From positions 1 through 45,888 of the IMG/VR virus record IMGVR_UViG_3300018086_000001: a stretch of 45,888 nucleotides of DNA. The stretch is one strand, 5' to 3'. Position 1 is the first letter of the stretch, and each line of letters begins with the position of its first letter. Positions 15,497 to 23,040 of this stretch are shown in pieces. Both the position numbers and the translations under genes were made by a program. The notes beneath the pieces were generated by a model. That model did not search any database and had not been told where the DNA came from. It saw nothing but the letters and a program-made list of their open reading frames with translations. The stretch comes from a virus.

Positions 15497-16183
15497 TTAG
15501 CCTGCCTTGGCTACAAGCACAAGGCTGGGGTTGGAATTGAATCGGCAATCATGGACGGGACACCACGAACACAAGGCATTCGGTTTGCAGGGCCATTCAC
15601 CTAGAAGCTCATAATCTTCAGCTTCCCTTATAGCGGCTTTGATCGAATGGTAAGTCCTGTCAACATCTGCAAGATCGTCATAGACTTTTCCCATGCGACC
15701 TTCTTTGAGCCAGACGTAACTTCCACTAATTCGATTGACTTCGGGGTAATTAGCTAGAAGGAGAAGCGCCTGACAGCGAAGCTCGGTATCGTCCTCTCGC
15801 ACTTTGCTTGTCTTCCAGTCGACGAGGAAGGCTACCGGCGGTTCGATGACGACTGCATCCAGCTTACCGCGGAACCACGTCCCACAAGCCCCCCAGCCAT
15901 TGAAAGGAGCCGGCTGAAAGTCCTCGGTCATTCCAAGCTTAAGCTCTGCCTTTGCTTTTAACTGCTTGAATGGCAAGGCGAACGGCTCAAGGCTAACGGG
16001 CAGGCGGGGGGCTCCGTCGAGAGCGCCATTAATATAAGCCTCTAGGAGCTTGTGCGTCGTGTTTCCTTCACGCTGCGCCGCCGTCTCCGGTTGGCGAGGC
16101 AAATCGCGTTTTATGTATCGTCGGTAAGCTTTGTGTGCGCAGTTGGTGAAATCGTTTAAAAAAGAAAAAGAAAGGGGGATCAT
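15497..16183 (-). CDS. Cas4/RecB-like PD-(D/E)XK exonuclease
   Basis: The 228-residue product matches the Cas4/RecB-like nuclease group: SFLNDFTNCAHKAYRRYI at the start with the first Cys, GNTTHKLLEAYINGA with the family's His, GKLDAV supplying Asp, VDWKTSK supplying D-x-K, and LRCQALLL with the conserved Gln. Three more Cys in PNALCSWCPVHDCRF could complete a 4Fe-4S cluster with the first. Such phage exonucleases resect DNA ends for recombination. The ATG overlaps the previous stop (ATGA) and a terminator follows. Confidence 0.85.
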   Translation of the reverse strand: MIPLSFSFLNDFTNCAHKAYRRYIKRDLPRQPETAAQREGNTTHKLLEAYINGALDGAPRLPVSLEPFALPFKQLKAKAELKLGMTEDFQPAPFNGWGACGTWFRGKLDAVVIEPPVAFLVDWKTSKVREDDTELRCQALLLLANYPEVNRISGSYVWLKEGRMGKVYDDLADVDRTYHSIKAAIREAEDYELLGEWPCKPNALCSWCPVHDCRFNSNPSLVLVAKAG

Positions 16184-16344
16184 TTGCCCTCGTCCATGAT
16201 CATTTCTAGCTGAATCGACTCTATGTCTTGCTGTCTAATTCCTCTTACAAAAAGATTTGCCTCTCCTCCCACGAAGTCTATATCCCAATCTTTAGGATCA
16301 ACTATTACAGAGTTGATGATCAAATTGAAGTCGGATTTGTTCAC
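16180..16344 (-). CDS. Small hypothetical protein (54 aa)
   Basis: A GTG at 16344 overlaps the stop of the DUF6496-like gene (GTGA) and its own stop overlaps the ATG of the nuclease gene. The product (NSVIVDPKDWDIDFVGG, then EMIMDEGK) is acidic and unrecognised. Exact 4-base overlaps on both sides are the main evidence. Confidence 0.65.
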   Translation of the reverse strand: MNKSDFNLIINSVIVDPKDWDIDFVGGEANLFVRGIRQQDIESIQLEMIMDEGK

Positions 16345-16505
16345 TTTTTCTTCTCCGGGTATTTCCCACCGTGTTTCTTCTCGGCACGTTCTTCTGACGT
16401 TTCGATCGCGATCGCTTGTTTGCGATTCTTCACTTTAGGCCCCGACTTAGAGCCCGAGTGGAGCTTCCCATGCTTGAATTTATGCATGACTTCGCTAGAC
16501 GGCAT
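16341..16505 (-). CDS. DUF6496-like small basic protein
   Basis: The 54-residue product carries the pattern MHKFKHGKLHSGSKSGPKVK followed by RKQAIAIETSEER, which matches the small phage and bacterial family DUF6496. These are short, basic, predicted largely disordered proteins of unknown role. The ATG at 16505 follows AAGGAG. It lies just after the GH16 gene in the operon. Confidence 0.78.
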   Translation of the reverse strand: MPSSEVMHKFKHGKLHSGSKSGPKVKNRKQAIAIETSEERAEKKHGGKYPEKKK

Positions 16506-16526
16506 GGGTAGCTCCTTCTATCCGGG

Positions 16527-19013
16527 TTATGGGGCAGTCCAAACTCTCACCCACTGAACATACGTATTTGTAGCCGGGGGCGAGCCGCCTGACGAGCCTT
16601 CCACGTCTATGATGACGGGCATCCCATACGAGGGATTCGACAAAGTCGGAGACCCGGTAATGGAGCATGTCCACGGACCGCTCGGCCCTTCGGTCTGATT
16701 GTCCCCAGAGACATTCATGTTGTTTACGGCGTTGTCGAGATACATGGTTACGGTGCTGGGGGTCCATAGCAATCCGTAGGTATGGAAACTGCCTGTCAGG
16801 TTGCGGCTGTTCGCGAAGTAGCCGCCCCACTGGCAATAAGGGTCGGTTCCCCCTACCGTGTAGTCATGAATGGTTGTGCCCCACCAAGTCCCCTTCGAAG
16901 AGTTCGAGGTGCCGTCAGTCCCGCCCTCGGCAATGTCCATTTCATAGCAGAGGCCGGTCGTGCAATTCGACTCGTAGAACCACGGCTTGCCCCACAGCGG
17001 GTTGCCATGCACCTGATAAGTCGGCATTTGGGCGTAAACCTCCCAATAGCCGAATTTCTGATTGAAGCCCCCGACTTGTGTGCCATTCAGGGCATAGGGT
17101 TGGCTCGCAATGCCCAGACAGTTCGCCTGAGACGTCGGCATGGCAAAGTTGATGCCTGTGTTCCCCGAAAGAGAATAGTTAGAGCCGCCCTCCAAGCAGG
17201 TCGGCTCACCATATCCGCCCTCCCAATAGAAGGGTGATCCATTCGCCGTGGTTGAGCTACTGATGATGCTGCTTAGCGACGGGGCCTGGGTGAACTCCTC
17301 GTCGAACGCCAACGTGTGATACCCTGCCGCTGCGGCTTGCGGAGGAGGAGTCGGGCCGCTACTGCCGGCTACAGCCGCGGTAGGTACTGAAGCAGCCGAG
17401 GCGTGGCCATAGGAGTTTGTCGCCGTGTCCGTGGCGACCAGGGTATGGCCGATGTCTCCGCCTACCGGCGTGTAGGTCGATGACGTCGCCCCGGATATGT
17501 TGGCCTGCGTATCTCCATAAGACCATTGATACCCAATTGACGTCGGACTGCCTGTCCATGTGCCGTTTGTGACTGTCTCCATTGTGCCTACGACCGGAGT
17601 CGTCGGAGTCACGGCAGGGAGCGCCGTATTGACAGGAGCGGAACCAACTGTCCCGCAATTATTGGCCTTAGCCCCGACACCACAATAGGTCGATTGCGGC
17701 GTGACTGATCCACCCGGCTGATAAACATGAACAAATTGAACGTTCATATTACCGTTCACACTGCCTGTGGGAGATGTCGTGTCGAACGTGGCGTTGAGCA
17801 TACCGGCAAACGTCGCAGTCGTCGGCAGAGCGGCGGCCGGCTCCTGGCACACTTGCACGCCATCAACGTACCAATTTACCTGACTCGCAGTCCAATAGGC
17901 AGCGTAGAGATGATAGCCCGCAGTCAAATCGACTGTGCTGCTATAACTGCAACCACCTTGTGACCCACTAGCACTATGGTAGGTCATTGTCGTATCGTCA
18001 TTACTCGGAACCTGATAAGTCTCCGTCACGTCAACTTCAGGATAATTCCCATTATTGTTCGTCCAGAACACGTTCGAAACGCCCTGCACGCTGGCGTAGT
18101 TCTGAATCATCGCTTCCATGTAGACAGGCTGGGCCGACATATTGACATTGGAGAGTATCCACGACGAGTGCAGGCCGCTCACGTTATTGACAGGCATGTG
18201 AAGCGCGCCGCCGCTCACTGACGGGGGAGTCAGGGTAATCCCACTCAGATTATAAACCGGGTCGCTGCCGCTCTCGACGCTCCAATTTGTCGTATTCAGA
18301 GAGGTCCCTTGGAACTCGTCATCAAGGATCAGGCCCCAACCCGATTGCAGGGAACAGGACGAAGAGCCGGTAATCGGCGTCGAGTAGCAAGAGCCGGAGG
18401 GCGGCGGCGTTCCTCCTTGCCAATTGACGGGGAGGGAGACGTTGGTCTGTCCATAGCCCGATCCCACCTTATAGAAGCCCGCCAGACCAAAGGTGTAGGT
18501 CCCGTTCGCCGTTCCACTCGGAGGCGTACAGGTGACGCTCCAAGCTCCTGTCTTGCCCGGCACTGCGTCAGGGCAGAGTTTGGTCGAGTACGTCGAGTCA
18601 TAGCCGGCGACGTTAACGATCGAAGGGCCAGCGCATCCCTCGACAGTGAAAGCCGCAGTTTCGGTCGTGTTGTTGGCGGGAGATGTGATCGACACCTGAT
18701 CGCCGGTCAGGCTGCAAGCCGATGTTGACTTGGGAGCATAAGAGATGGCGGCGTTTTGCGCCGTGGTCTTAACTGTTGTGCTGTCGCTCATAGTCGCACT
18801 GAGCGCCGGGAAGGCCAAGGTCCCCGTGCTCGCTCCCGACGAAGACGTCGCTGTATCGGAAAGCGGCAGGGTGGTGGCGGGGAAGGTCAAGGACCCATTC
18901 GGCAGGGTGATCGTCTGTGCAGGGATTGAGATGGACTGGGCATGAGCCGCAGTGGAAAGGGCCAAGACGGAGACTGTCGCGAGAAGGCAGGCGTTATGCG
19001 AGCGCATGGTCAT
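16527..19013 (-). CDS. Secreted double-GH16 glycoside hydrolase
   Basis: The 828-residue protein begins with a Sec signal peptide (n-region MTMRSHNA, hydrophobic core, likely cut at AHA|Q near residue 25). A beta-rich domain (about 27-210) comes before a first GH16-like jelly roll (about 227-432) with catalytic-type EVDVTE (326-331). Next are an Ig-like linker domain (462-547, IGYQWSYGDT) and a second GH16 domain (565-828) with EMDIAE (691-696). Both fit the GH16 E-x-D-x-x-E motif, so each may be active. GH16 enzymes cut beta-1,3/1,4-glucans or galactans. The ATG at 19013 overlaps the polymerase stop (ATGA) and follows GGGAG. The enzyme is thus made with replication proteins, apart from the virion genes, and probably exported by the host Sec pathway. 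Confidence 0.87.
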   Translation of the reverse strand: MTMRSHNACLLATVSVLALSTAAHAQSISIPAQTITLPNGSLTFPATTLPLSDTATSSSGASTGTLAFPALSATMSDSTTVKTTAQNAAISYAPKSTSACSLTGDQVSITSPANNTTETAAFTVEGCAGPSIVNVAGYDSTYSTKLCPDAVPGKTGAWSVTCTPPSGTANGTYTFGLAGFYKVGSGYGQTNVSLPVNWQGGTPPPSGSCYSTPITGSSSCSLQSGWGLILDDEFQGTSLNTTNWSVESGSDPVYNLSGITLTPPSVSGGALHMPVNNVSGLHSSWILSNVNMSAQPVYMEAMIQNYASVQGVSNVFWTNNNGNYPEVDVTETYQVPSNDDTTMTYHSASGSQGGCSYSSTVDLTAGYHLYAAYWTASQVNWYVDGVQVCQEPAAALPTTATFAGMLNATFDTTSPTGSVNGNMNVQFVHVYQPGGSVTPQSTYCGVGAKANNCGTVGSAPVNTALPAVTPTTPVVGTMETVTNGTWTGSPTSIGYQWSYGDTQANISGATSSTYTPVGGDIGHTLVATDTATNSYGHASAASVPTAAVAGSSGPTPPPQAAAAGYHTLAFDEEFTQAPSLSSIISSSTTANGSPFYWEGGYGEPTCLEGGSNYSLSGNTGINFAMPTSQANCLGIASQPYALNGTQVGGFNQKFGYWEVYAQMPTYQVHGNPLWGKPWFYESNCTTGLCYEMDIAEGGTDGTSNSSKGTWWGTTIHDYTVGGTDPYCQWGGYFANSRNLTGSFHTYGLLWTPSTVTMYLDNAVNNMNVSGDNQTEGPSGPWTCSITGSPTLSNPSYGMPVIIDVEGSSGGSPPATNTYVQWVRVWTAP

Positions 19014-20287
19014 TGGTACGTTCTCCCAATTTTGACTTCGGACGCCAACGGCAGGCCAGGAGCCCACTCCGGCGTCTGAGCCATTATAGCAGCAATTTGT
19101 GAATGTCTATCAACACCGTCATCGGGAATGAGAAGCCAGCAATCATCGTGCGCCATGCCCACGACTTGGTAGCCCTCTTGGCGATAGCGAACGATTGCTT
19201 CAGCGGTCACAATGCGAGAGAGCCATTGCACGATGTTTTCAACTAGCTTGGCTCCATACATTTTGCGGTAGCGATCGCCTCGATAAAGCCGCCACTCGCC
19301 TTCCTTCCATCTCAGCCCGCGATAGTCGAGCCATGTCCCGTTGGGGTGATAAATAAGACCGTCTTTTCCTTTGAAAATTTCCCACGTAAAAGATCGCTTT
19401 AGTGATAACTCCTCAAAAATTGCGTTTGCATTTTTCCATAGCCGTACAACAGCGGGATGTGTGGCTCGATAAGCGTTCACACCTCGAAACGGCAGGGAGG
19501 GATCAAACTCGATTTTGGCGTTGCGCATAACCCGTTCAAGCTTTTTGACCCCCATCCCATATCCGCAGGCTAATTCGACTACTTTCCCCACCTGCCTTTC
19601 AGGCATATCGGCAGTAATTGTTCGGTTGTAAATTGAAGAGGTCACAGGCAGGTAAGGGTCTTCTCCCCTGCGGAACCGATCAACAACATCGTCCTGTCCA
19701 GCAAGCCAGTTAAGCAGCCTGCACTCACCCTGACTCTGATCCGGCGCAGCAATCAGATAACCGTCAGGAGCTTGCAAAGAGCGTCGTAAGTCCGATCGTC
19801 GAGTGAGATTCTGGAAATTGAGCGAGTCTCCTCCAGACCATCGCCTAGTGTGCGCTCCACAGTAATTGAGATAGATACAGAGGGCTCCTCGCTCAGCCAT
19901 CTCAAGAAGTCTAGCGCTTCGCGTTGACGTGATCGTAGATTTAACATCGATACGGGCTTCAGCGAGCGAGCGGATACGGTCATCTTCGTCCTCCAACAGT
20001 TCTTGCATGAACGGATCAGTCTTGGCAAGAGCAGGAATCGGCCCATTCTTACCCTCTTTCATCTCAACCTCCACACCCTCGGCTTCGAGAAGAGCTTTGA
20101 ATTTGGTAGTCGAAGCTAAATCCTTCTCACTCACATTTAAGTCGTAAAGCCGCTCGTTTTTAGACAATTGTTCGTCGTCATGAATTTTCTGTAAAAGAGA
20201 AATGTCGCCTTGCAGGGTGGGCTCGGTGAACATCCTAATTGTTGCGTCGATGATAGGCAGCTCAATTGGAGGGAATGGTGGTGTCAT
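19010..20287 (-). CDS. Family A DNA polymerase, polymerase domain only
   Basis: The 425-residue product holds the palm and fingers of a Pol I-type polymerase: HTRRWSGG..LNFQNL (146-160), motif A PDQSQGECR with Asp183, motif B RQVGKVVELACGYG with Arg231, Lys235 and Tyr243, and motif C AHDD (379-382). Its start PPFPPIELPIIDATIRMFTE is the segment that follows the exonuclease domain in single-chain phage polymerases, so the gene is a split half; the exonuclease is at 20849-21343. Motif A has Gly where Ile is usual, and motif C has HDD where HDE is usual. The ATG overlaps the zinc-ribbon stop (ATGA). Confidence 0.92.
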   Translation of the reverse strand: MTPPFPPIELPIIDATIRMFTEPTLQGDISLLQKIHDDEQLSKNERLYDLNVSEKDLASTTKFKALLEAEGVEVEMKEGKNGPIPALAKTDPFMQELLEDEDDRIRSLAEARIDVKSTITSTRSARLLEMAERGALCIYLNYCGAHTRRWSGGDSLNFQNLTRRSDLRRSLQAPDGYLIAAPDQSQGECRLLNWLAGQDDVVDRFRRGEDPYLPVTSSIYNRTITADMPERQVGKVVELACGYGMGVKKLERVMRNAKIEFDPSLPFRGVNAYRATHPAVVRLWKNANAIFEELSLKRSFTWEIFKGKDGLIYHPNGTWLDYRGLRWKEGEWRLYRGDRYRKMYGAKLVENIVQWLSRIVTAEAIVRYRQEGYQVVGMAHDDCWLLIPDDGVDRHSQIAAIMAQTPEWAPGLPLASEVKIGRTYQ

Positions 20288-20493
20288 TTCGCCAGTCCTA
20301 TTACTAATTTAGCGAGTGTATCCGTCAATTGATTTATTAACTCGTTGCGTTGTTTCCGATGCGCTACCTGTCTACATCTTGAAGAGCAAAAACGTTGTTG
20401 CGGTCTATAGACGCGATATAAGCTTCCACATTCCACGCAAGCCTCCTCTTTGCCCTGTCTTGTTTTTGGTTCCAGTTCTCCACAGCGCTCCAT
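20284..20493 (-). CDS. Small zinc-ribbon protein
   Basis: The ATG at 20493 follows AGGAGA at good spacing and gives 69 residues; an upstream in-frame ATG at 20532 lacks such a site. ACVECGSLYRVYRP, then RFCSSRCRQVAHRK, is a four-Cys zinc ribbon of a type common in small phage proteins. It overlaps the HNH gene by 130 bases in another frame and the polymerase gene by 4. It may bind DNA or serve the split polymerase; no specific role is known. Confidence 0.72.
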   Translation of the reverse strand: MERCGELEPKTRQGKEEACVECGSLYRVYRPQQRFCSSRCRQVAHRKQRNELINQLTDTLAKLVIGLAK

Positions 20494-20822
20494 AAGGTAT
20501 CTCCTAATTCTTGCAATTCGCTTTGTTTCCATGTAGGAGATTCGATTAACGTTTTGCAGCGGCGAGCTATCCTCTTTTTAACGAGCATGCAGCGGCTTTC
20601 GAAGTCAGTTGCCCACCACGTGCTCAGAACACAGTTACATTCTTTGCAAGCAGGGATCAGAAATCCTCCGCTGCTATGTGATTTAGGTGGGAAGTGGTCC
20701 TCCGTTGTAGCCGGTTCCCCACAATAAGTACACCAGAACCCAGTCAACCTAACGCGGTATTCCCTGCAATGCTGAGACATAGATGGCATCCTGAGGCGTT
20801 TGTAACGACTCATAGGTACCAT
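20364..20822 (-). CDS. HNH endonuclease between polymerase halves
   Basis: FWCTYCGEPATTEDHFPPKS followed by LIPACKECNCVLST gives the zinc-binding Cys pairs and the D-H of an HNH nuclease. The open frame begins at a GTG at 20888; ATG 20822 is taken as a likely start, but no start has a clear ribosome site. Its place exactly between the exonuclease and polymerase parts of one ancestral gene suggests a homing-type endonuclease that entered there. A 7-bp hairpin (GAGGCGT/ACGCCTC) lies just upstream. Confidence 0.78.
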   Translation of the reverse strand: MVPMSRYKRLRMPSMSQHCREYRVRLTGFWCTYCGEPATTEDHFPPKSHSSGGFLIPACKECNCVLSTWWATDFESRCMLVKKRIARRCKTLIESPTWKQSELQELGDTLWSAVENWNQKQDRAKRRLAWNVEAYIASIDRNNVFALQDVDR

Positions 20823-20848
20823 GACAGCTTGAGGCGTGTCAAACGCCT

Positions 20849-21343
20849 CTACGGGCTTCCTTGCATCATTGCCTGAAATATAGCCCACGTAAGTTCACAA
20901 TCGTGGATTGCACCTTCTGCAACTCTCTTCTCCAATTCTGGTGTTAGATCGCGAACGCCTTTCATGTCCTGATAGGGCATCGTCTTAGCTGGGAGCCCGT
21001 AGCGCGCTGCAAGGGCTTCTAATGAGGCTGGCTCGCCTGGGTAGAGGTAGTGAGCCATGGACAAGGTGTCGAGCCAGCAGGCAGGCTTGATCCCGTAGTG
21101 GTGATTTAGAATGAGGCCGTCAAACTGGGCGTGGTGACAGAGGACCGCAGAACGTTCCAATAGGGCTTTGGCATCGGGGCCGAACGGTTCCGGGCCGGGG
21201 AGCCAGTAGGCGAGGCCGTCATGCAACATCGCACAGCCATAAGCTTTAAACCGAGGGTCACGTATGTAACCCTCGGTCGTCAGCTTTTTGAGTGTGTAGT
21301 CATCGTCAAAATACGTCTCGAAATCCAAGGTGACAATGTTCAT
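20849..21343 (-). CDS. DNA polymerase 3'-5' exonuclease domain (separate gene)
   Basis: The 164-residue product is a DEDD-family exonuclease: LDFETYF with Asp7 and Glu9, HHAQFD with Asp75 and HDCELTW with Asp148. It ends at TWAIFQAMMQGSP, where single-chain phage polymerases continue into the polymerase domain. It should proofread together with the polymerase half encoded 560 bases downstream. The ATG at 21343 overlaps the previous stop (ATGA); an in-frame ATG at 21358 is less likely. Confidence 0.88.
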   Translation of the reverse strand: MNIVTLDFETYFDDDYTLKKLTTEGYIRDPRFKAYGCAMLHDGLAYWLPGPEPFGPDAKALLERSAVLCHHAQFDGLILNHHYGIKPACWLDTLSMAHYLYPGEPASLEALAARYGLPAKTMPYQDMKGVRDLTPELEKRVAEGAIHDCELTWAIFQAMMQGSP

Positions 21344-21867
21344 TTCATCATTGACCACGAATGACAGAATGCAGCTGCTCTAGCTTTATTGTAGGCCCGC
21401 TGCGCGGACGTGATGGTCTTCTCGTAAGCTCGCTGTGCAGCCGCTCTAGCTTCCTCGTAAGCTCGCCATGCAGCCGCAATAGCTTCCTCGTAAGCTCGCT
21501 GTGCAGCCGCAATAGCTTCCTTGTAAACTGACCAGCACGGCGGATCGCAGATCGGCGTGGCGACGGCAGCCTCGGTGGCCTCTTTGTAAGCTCGCCGTGC
21601 AGCCTCGGCGGCCTCCTCGTAAGCTCGCCATGCAGCCGCAATAGCTTCCTCGTAAGCTCGCTGTGCAGGCTGCATGTTTTCACTATAAATTTGCAGCACA
21701 GAAGCGTCGAGCAAATTGGACGCAGCCCAGTTCCAATCAAACGTATCCGCGTATTTGAGGCACAATTTTAGTGTCGGCTCGACACCGTCACTAAATAGTT
21801 CCTCGAATATATCTAATTGTTTTTCACACGCTCCCAGGCTGCGTAGCATCTTAACTGTGATTTTCAT
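21340..21867 (-). CDS. 11-residue-repeat helical protein
   Basis: The 175-residue protein has a small N-terminal domain (MLRSLGACEKQLDIFEELF, FDWNWAASNLLDAS) also seen in many phage proteins, then about ten copies of an 11-residue unit close to RAYEEAIAAAW. The repeat should form a long helix or coiled coil and is interrupted once by PICDPPCWSV. The ATG at 21867 follows GAGGAGG and overlaps the previous stop. Function is unknown; such proteins occur next to replication genes in diverse phages. Confidence 0.75.
   Translation of the reverse strand: MKITVKMLRSLGACEKQLDIFEELFSDGVEPTLKLCLKYADTFDWNWAASNLLDASVLQIYSENMQPAQRAYEEAIAAAWRAYEEAAEAARRAYKEATEAAVATPICDPPCWSVYKEAIAAAQRAYEEAIAAAWRAYEEARAAAQRAYEKTITSAQRAYNKARAAAFCHSWSMMK
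21370..21670 (-). repeat. 33-bp coding tandem repeats
   Basis: Imperfect 33-base units containing TCGTAAGCTCGC repeat in head-to-tail order and keep the reading frame. They are interrupted near 21530-21575. The in-frame unit length shows they encode the helical repeats of the host gene. Confidence 0.85.
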
Positions 21868-21983
21868 TGCCAATCCTCCTCGTCATCGATCGGGCCAAAA
21901 ACTAACATGGCCGCAAATGCGAATGCAGTGATGACCAGAGATAGGAAAAAGGATCCTAGGGTCAGATTCCAAGACCAGATCAT
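21864..21983 (-). CDS. Small single-span membrane protein (39 aa)
   Basis: The ATG at 21983 overlaps the previous stop (ATGA) and the stop at 21864 overlaps the next ATG. The product has a short polar head (MIWSWN), one hydrophobic segment (LGSFFLSLVITAFAFAAMLV) and an acidic tail (FGPIDDEEDWQ). It is the only one of the four small membrane proteins with an acidic C-terminus. No family is recognised. Confidence 0.7.
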   Translation of the reverse strand: MIWSWNLTLGSFFLSLVITAFAFAAMLVFGPIDDEEDWQ

Positions 21984-22192
21984 CGGTGACCCTTCCACTG
22001 CTCCCACATGGCGACCTCAGCCAAGGGCTCGACACCTTGCAGGTAATTGATAAGCTCGGTTCTCGTATGGTCGGCTCGCTCCCTGTCGCTCAAACGGGGG
22101 AAGCGTTCGCTTAGACGCTCCACACCATGCAGGGTGGAGCGAGACCAAAGCCGCTCACCCTGATGTTGCTTGTTAAGCATTAGCTTGTACAT
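21980..22192 (-). CDS. Small hypothetical protein, first gene of polymerase operon
   Basis: The 70-residue product is charged and probably helical (LMLNKQHQGERLW, RLSDRERADHTRTELINYLQ) with no known family. Its ATG lies 31 bases from the -10 of promoter P3, so it is the first gene of the polymerase operon. Its stop overlaps the next ATG. Confidence 0.65.
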   Translation of the reverse strand: MYKLMLNKQHQGERLWSRSTLHGVERLSERFPRLSDRERADHTRTELINYLQGVEPLAEVAMWEQWKGHR

Positions 22193-22222
22193 CGATTTTC
22201 CTCCACCTATTTGGGAGACGGC

Positions 22223-22250
22223 ATCATAGCAAATCGTGCAGGGATGTCAA
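22223..22250 (-). promoter_or_regulatory. Early promoter P3 for the polymerase operon
   Basis: On the minus strand TTGACA (22245-22250) and TATGAT (22223-22228) are 16 bases apart with an extended TGC. The -35 box overlaps the TGA stop of the preceding gene. It matches promoter P1 at about 22 of 28 positions. Confidence 0.8.
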
Positions 22251-22720
22251 GGGACAGGTTGCCGCAGGTGGGCAGGGAGACGAATGTAACCTTTCCCCTG
22301 TTTGCCGTCGATCCACATGTTAAACGGACCCCTCCAACCAAGATTGAGCATACAGGCGCGGAGGCGTTGTCCAATACGGGAATCCAAGCGATCGACGTCT
22401 AAGCCTAAAACCTCTCTAACTAAAGTTATTGAGCGAACTTTCTCGACACCATCATTGTCTACGATTTCAGGCTGAGCGTACCTAAGCTTGTCACGCCACA
22501 TGACTAGACTGGGATCAACTCCTGAATCTCTCCTGCTAAAAGTGGCCTTCTTTTGAATACGATTGTCGAGATACCGCTCTAGCTTATCATCGATCAGCTC
22601 ATGTACAATCAGGTACCTTTGCAGGGGGGAGGATAGGCTAGCGAGCTCCTGCAGGTTGTGGGCTAGTTTGAGAAGATTTCGAATTTGTTCCTCAGTTAAA
22701 GTGAGTACAATATCTACCAC
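22247..22720 (-). CDS. Stand-alone copy of the primase-helicase C-terminal module
   Basis: The 157-residue protein has a helical N-terminus (EEQIRNLLKLAHNLQEL) and a C-terminal module of about 73 residues that matches residues 709-780 of the primase-helicase at roughly 40 identical positions, including LGW-x-GP-x-NMW and GKQGKGY. The DNA is also visibly similar. In VirE-type helicases this end region looks like a winged-helix domain, so DNA binding is plausible. It is the first gene of the early block, behind a promoter whose spacer holds a palindrome, which suits a regulator or origin-binding protein. That role is inferred. Confidence 0.75.
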   Translation of the reverse strand: MVDIVLTLTEEQIRNLLKLAHNLQELASLSSPLQRYLIVHELIDDKLERYLDNRIQKKATFSRRDSGVDPSLVMWRDKLRYAQPEIVDNDGVEKVRSITLVREVLGLDVDRLDSRIGQRLRACMLNLGWRGPFNMWIDGKQGKGYIRLPAHLRQPVP

Positions 22721-22753
22721 GACCTCAATCCTTTCAATTGGTTTACAGCGAGC

Positions 22754-22782
22754 TATCTAGCACCTGCAGGTGGGTTGGTCAA
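22754..22782 (-). promoter_or_regulatory. Early promoter P4 with palindromic operator
   Basis: On the minus strand TTGACC (22777-22782) and TAGATA (22754-22759) are 17 bases apart. The spacer holds CACCTGCAGGTG (22761-22772), a perfect 12-base palindrome in the right place for a repressor site. It should drive the first early gene at 22720. Confidence 0.7.
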
Positions 22783-22840
22783 GCCAGCGTAGACGTATGT
22801 CCAAGGTTGTAGTGGTGTATATACAGAACAAAAGGGGTTG

Positions 22841-23040
22841 GTAAACTGTTTTTGGGGGCTGAAACTATAACGGTTTCAAGGGGTTAAATCGTTCACATGT
22901 AAACCGCTCTACCTTGTCGGTTGATTCCTTAGGAGTCGCCGGGGAAACCGTTCTACCTCATAGCTCCTTCCACGGTAGACATACCCCCTGCCCCTCTTTA
23001 TGTTGATTTGTAGGTAAGGATGGGGGTAACACTGTTCTCT
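22841..23040 (+). repeat. Iteron-like direct repeats
   Basis: GTAAACCGCTCTACC (22899-22913) and GGAAACCGTTCTACC (22943-22957) agree at 13 of 15 bases. Related forms are GTAAACTGTT (22841-22850) and GGTAACACTGTTCTCT (23025-23040). Spacing is irregular. They may bind an initiator or a regulator of the divergent promoters. Confidence 0.55.

Noticed and set aside
19082-19112. Promoter with TATAAT inside the polymerase gene before GH16
   Set aside because: The -10 is perfect but the best -35 is at poor spacing and GH16 is already coupled to the polymerase by ATGA.
20288-20848. Group I intron or intein in the polymerase gene
   Set aside because: The HNH and zinc-ribbon frames fill the space, the polymerase has its own ATG in an ATGA overlap, and I see no intron core or intein splice residues.
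21370-21670. CRISPR array
   Set aside because: The 33-base units are contiguous, lack spacers and keep the reading frame of an 11-residue protein repeat.
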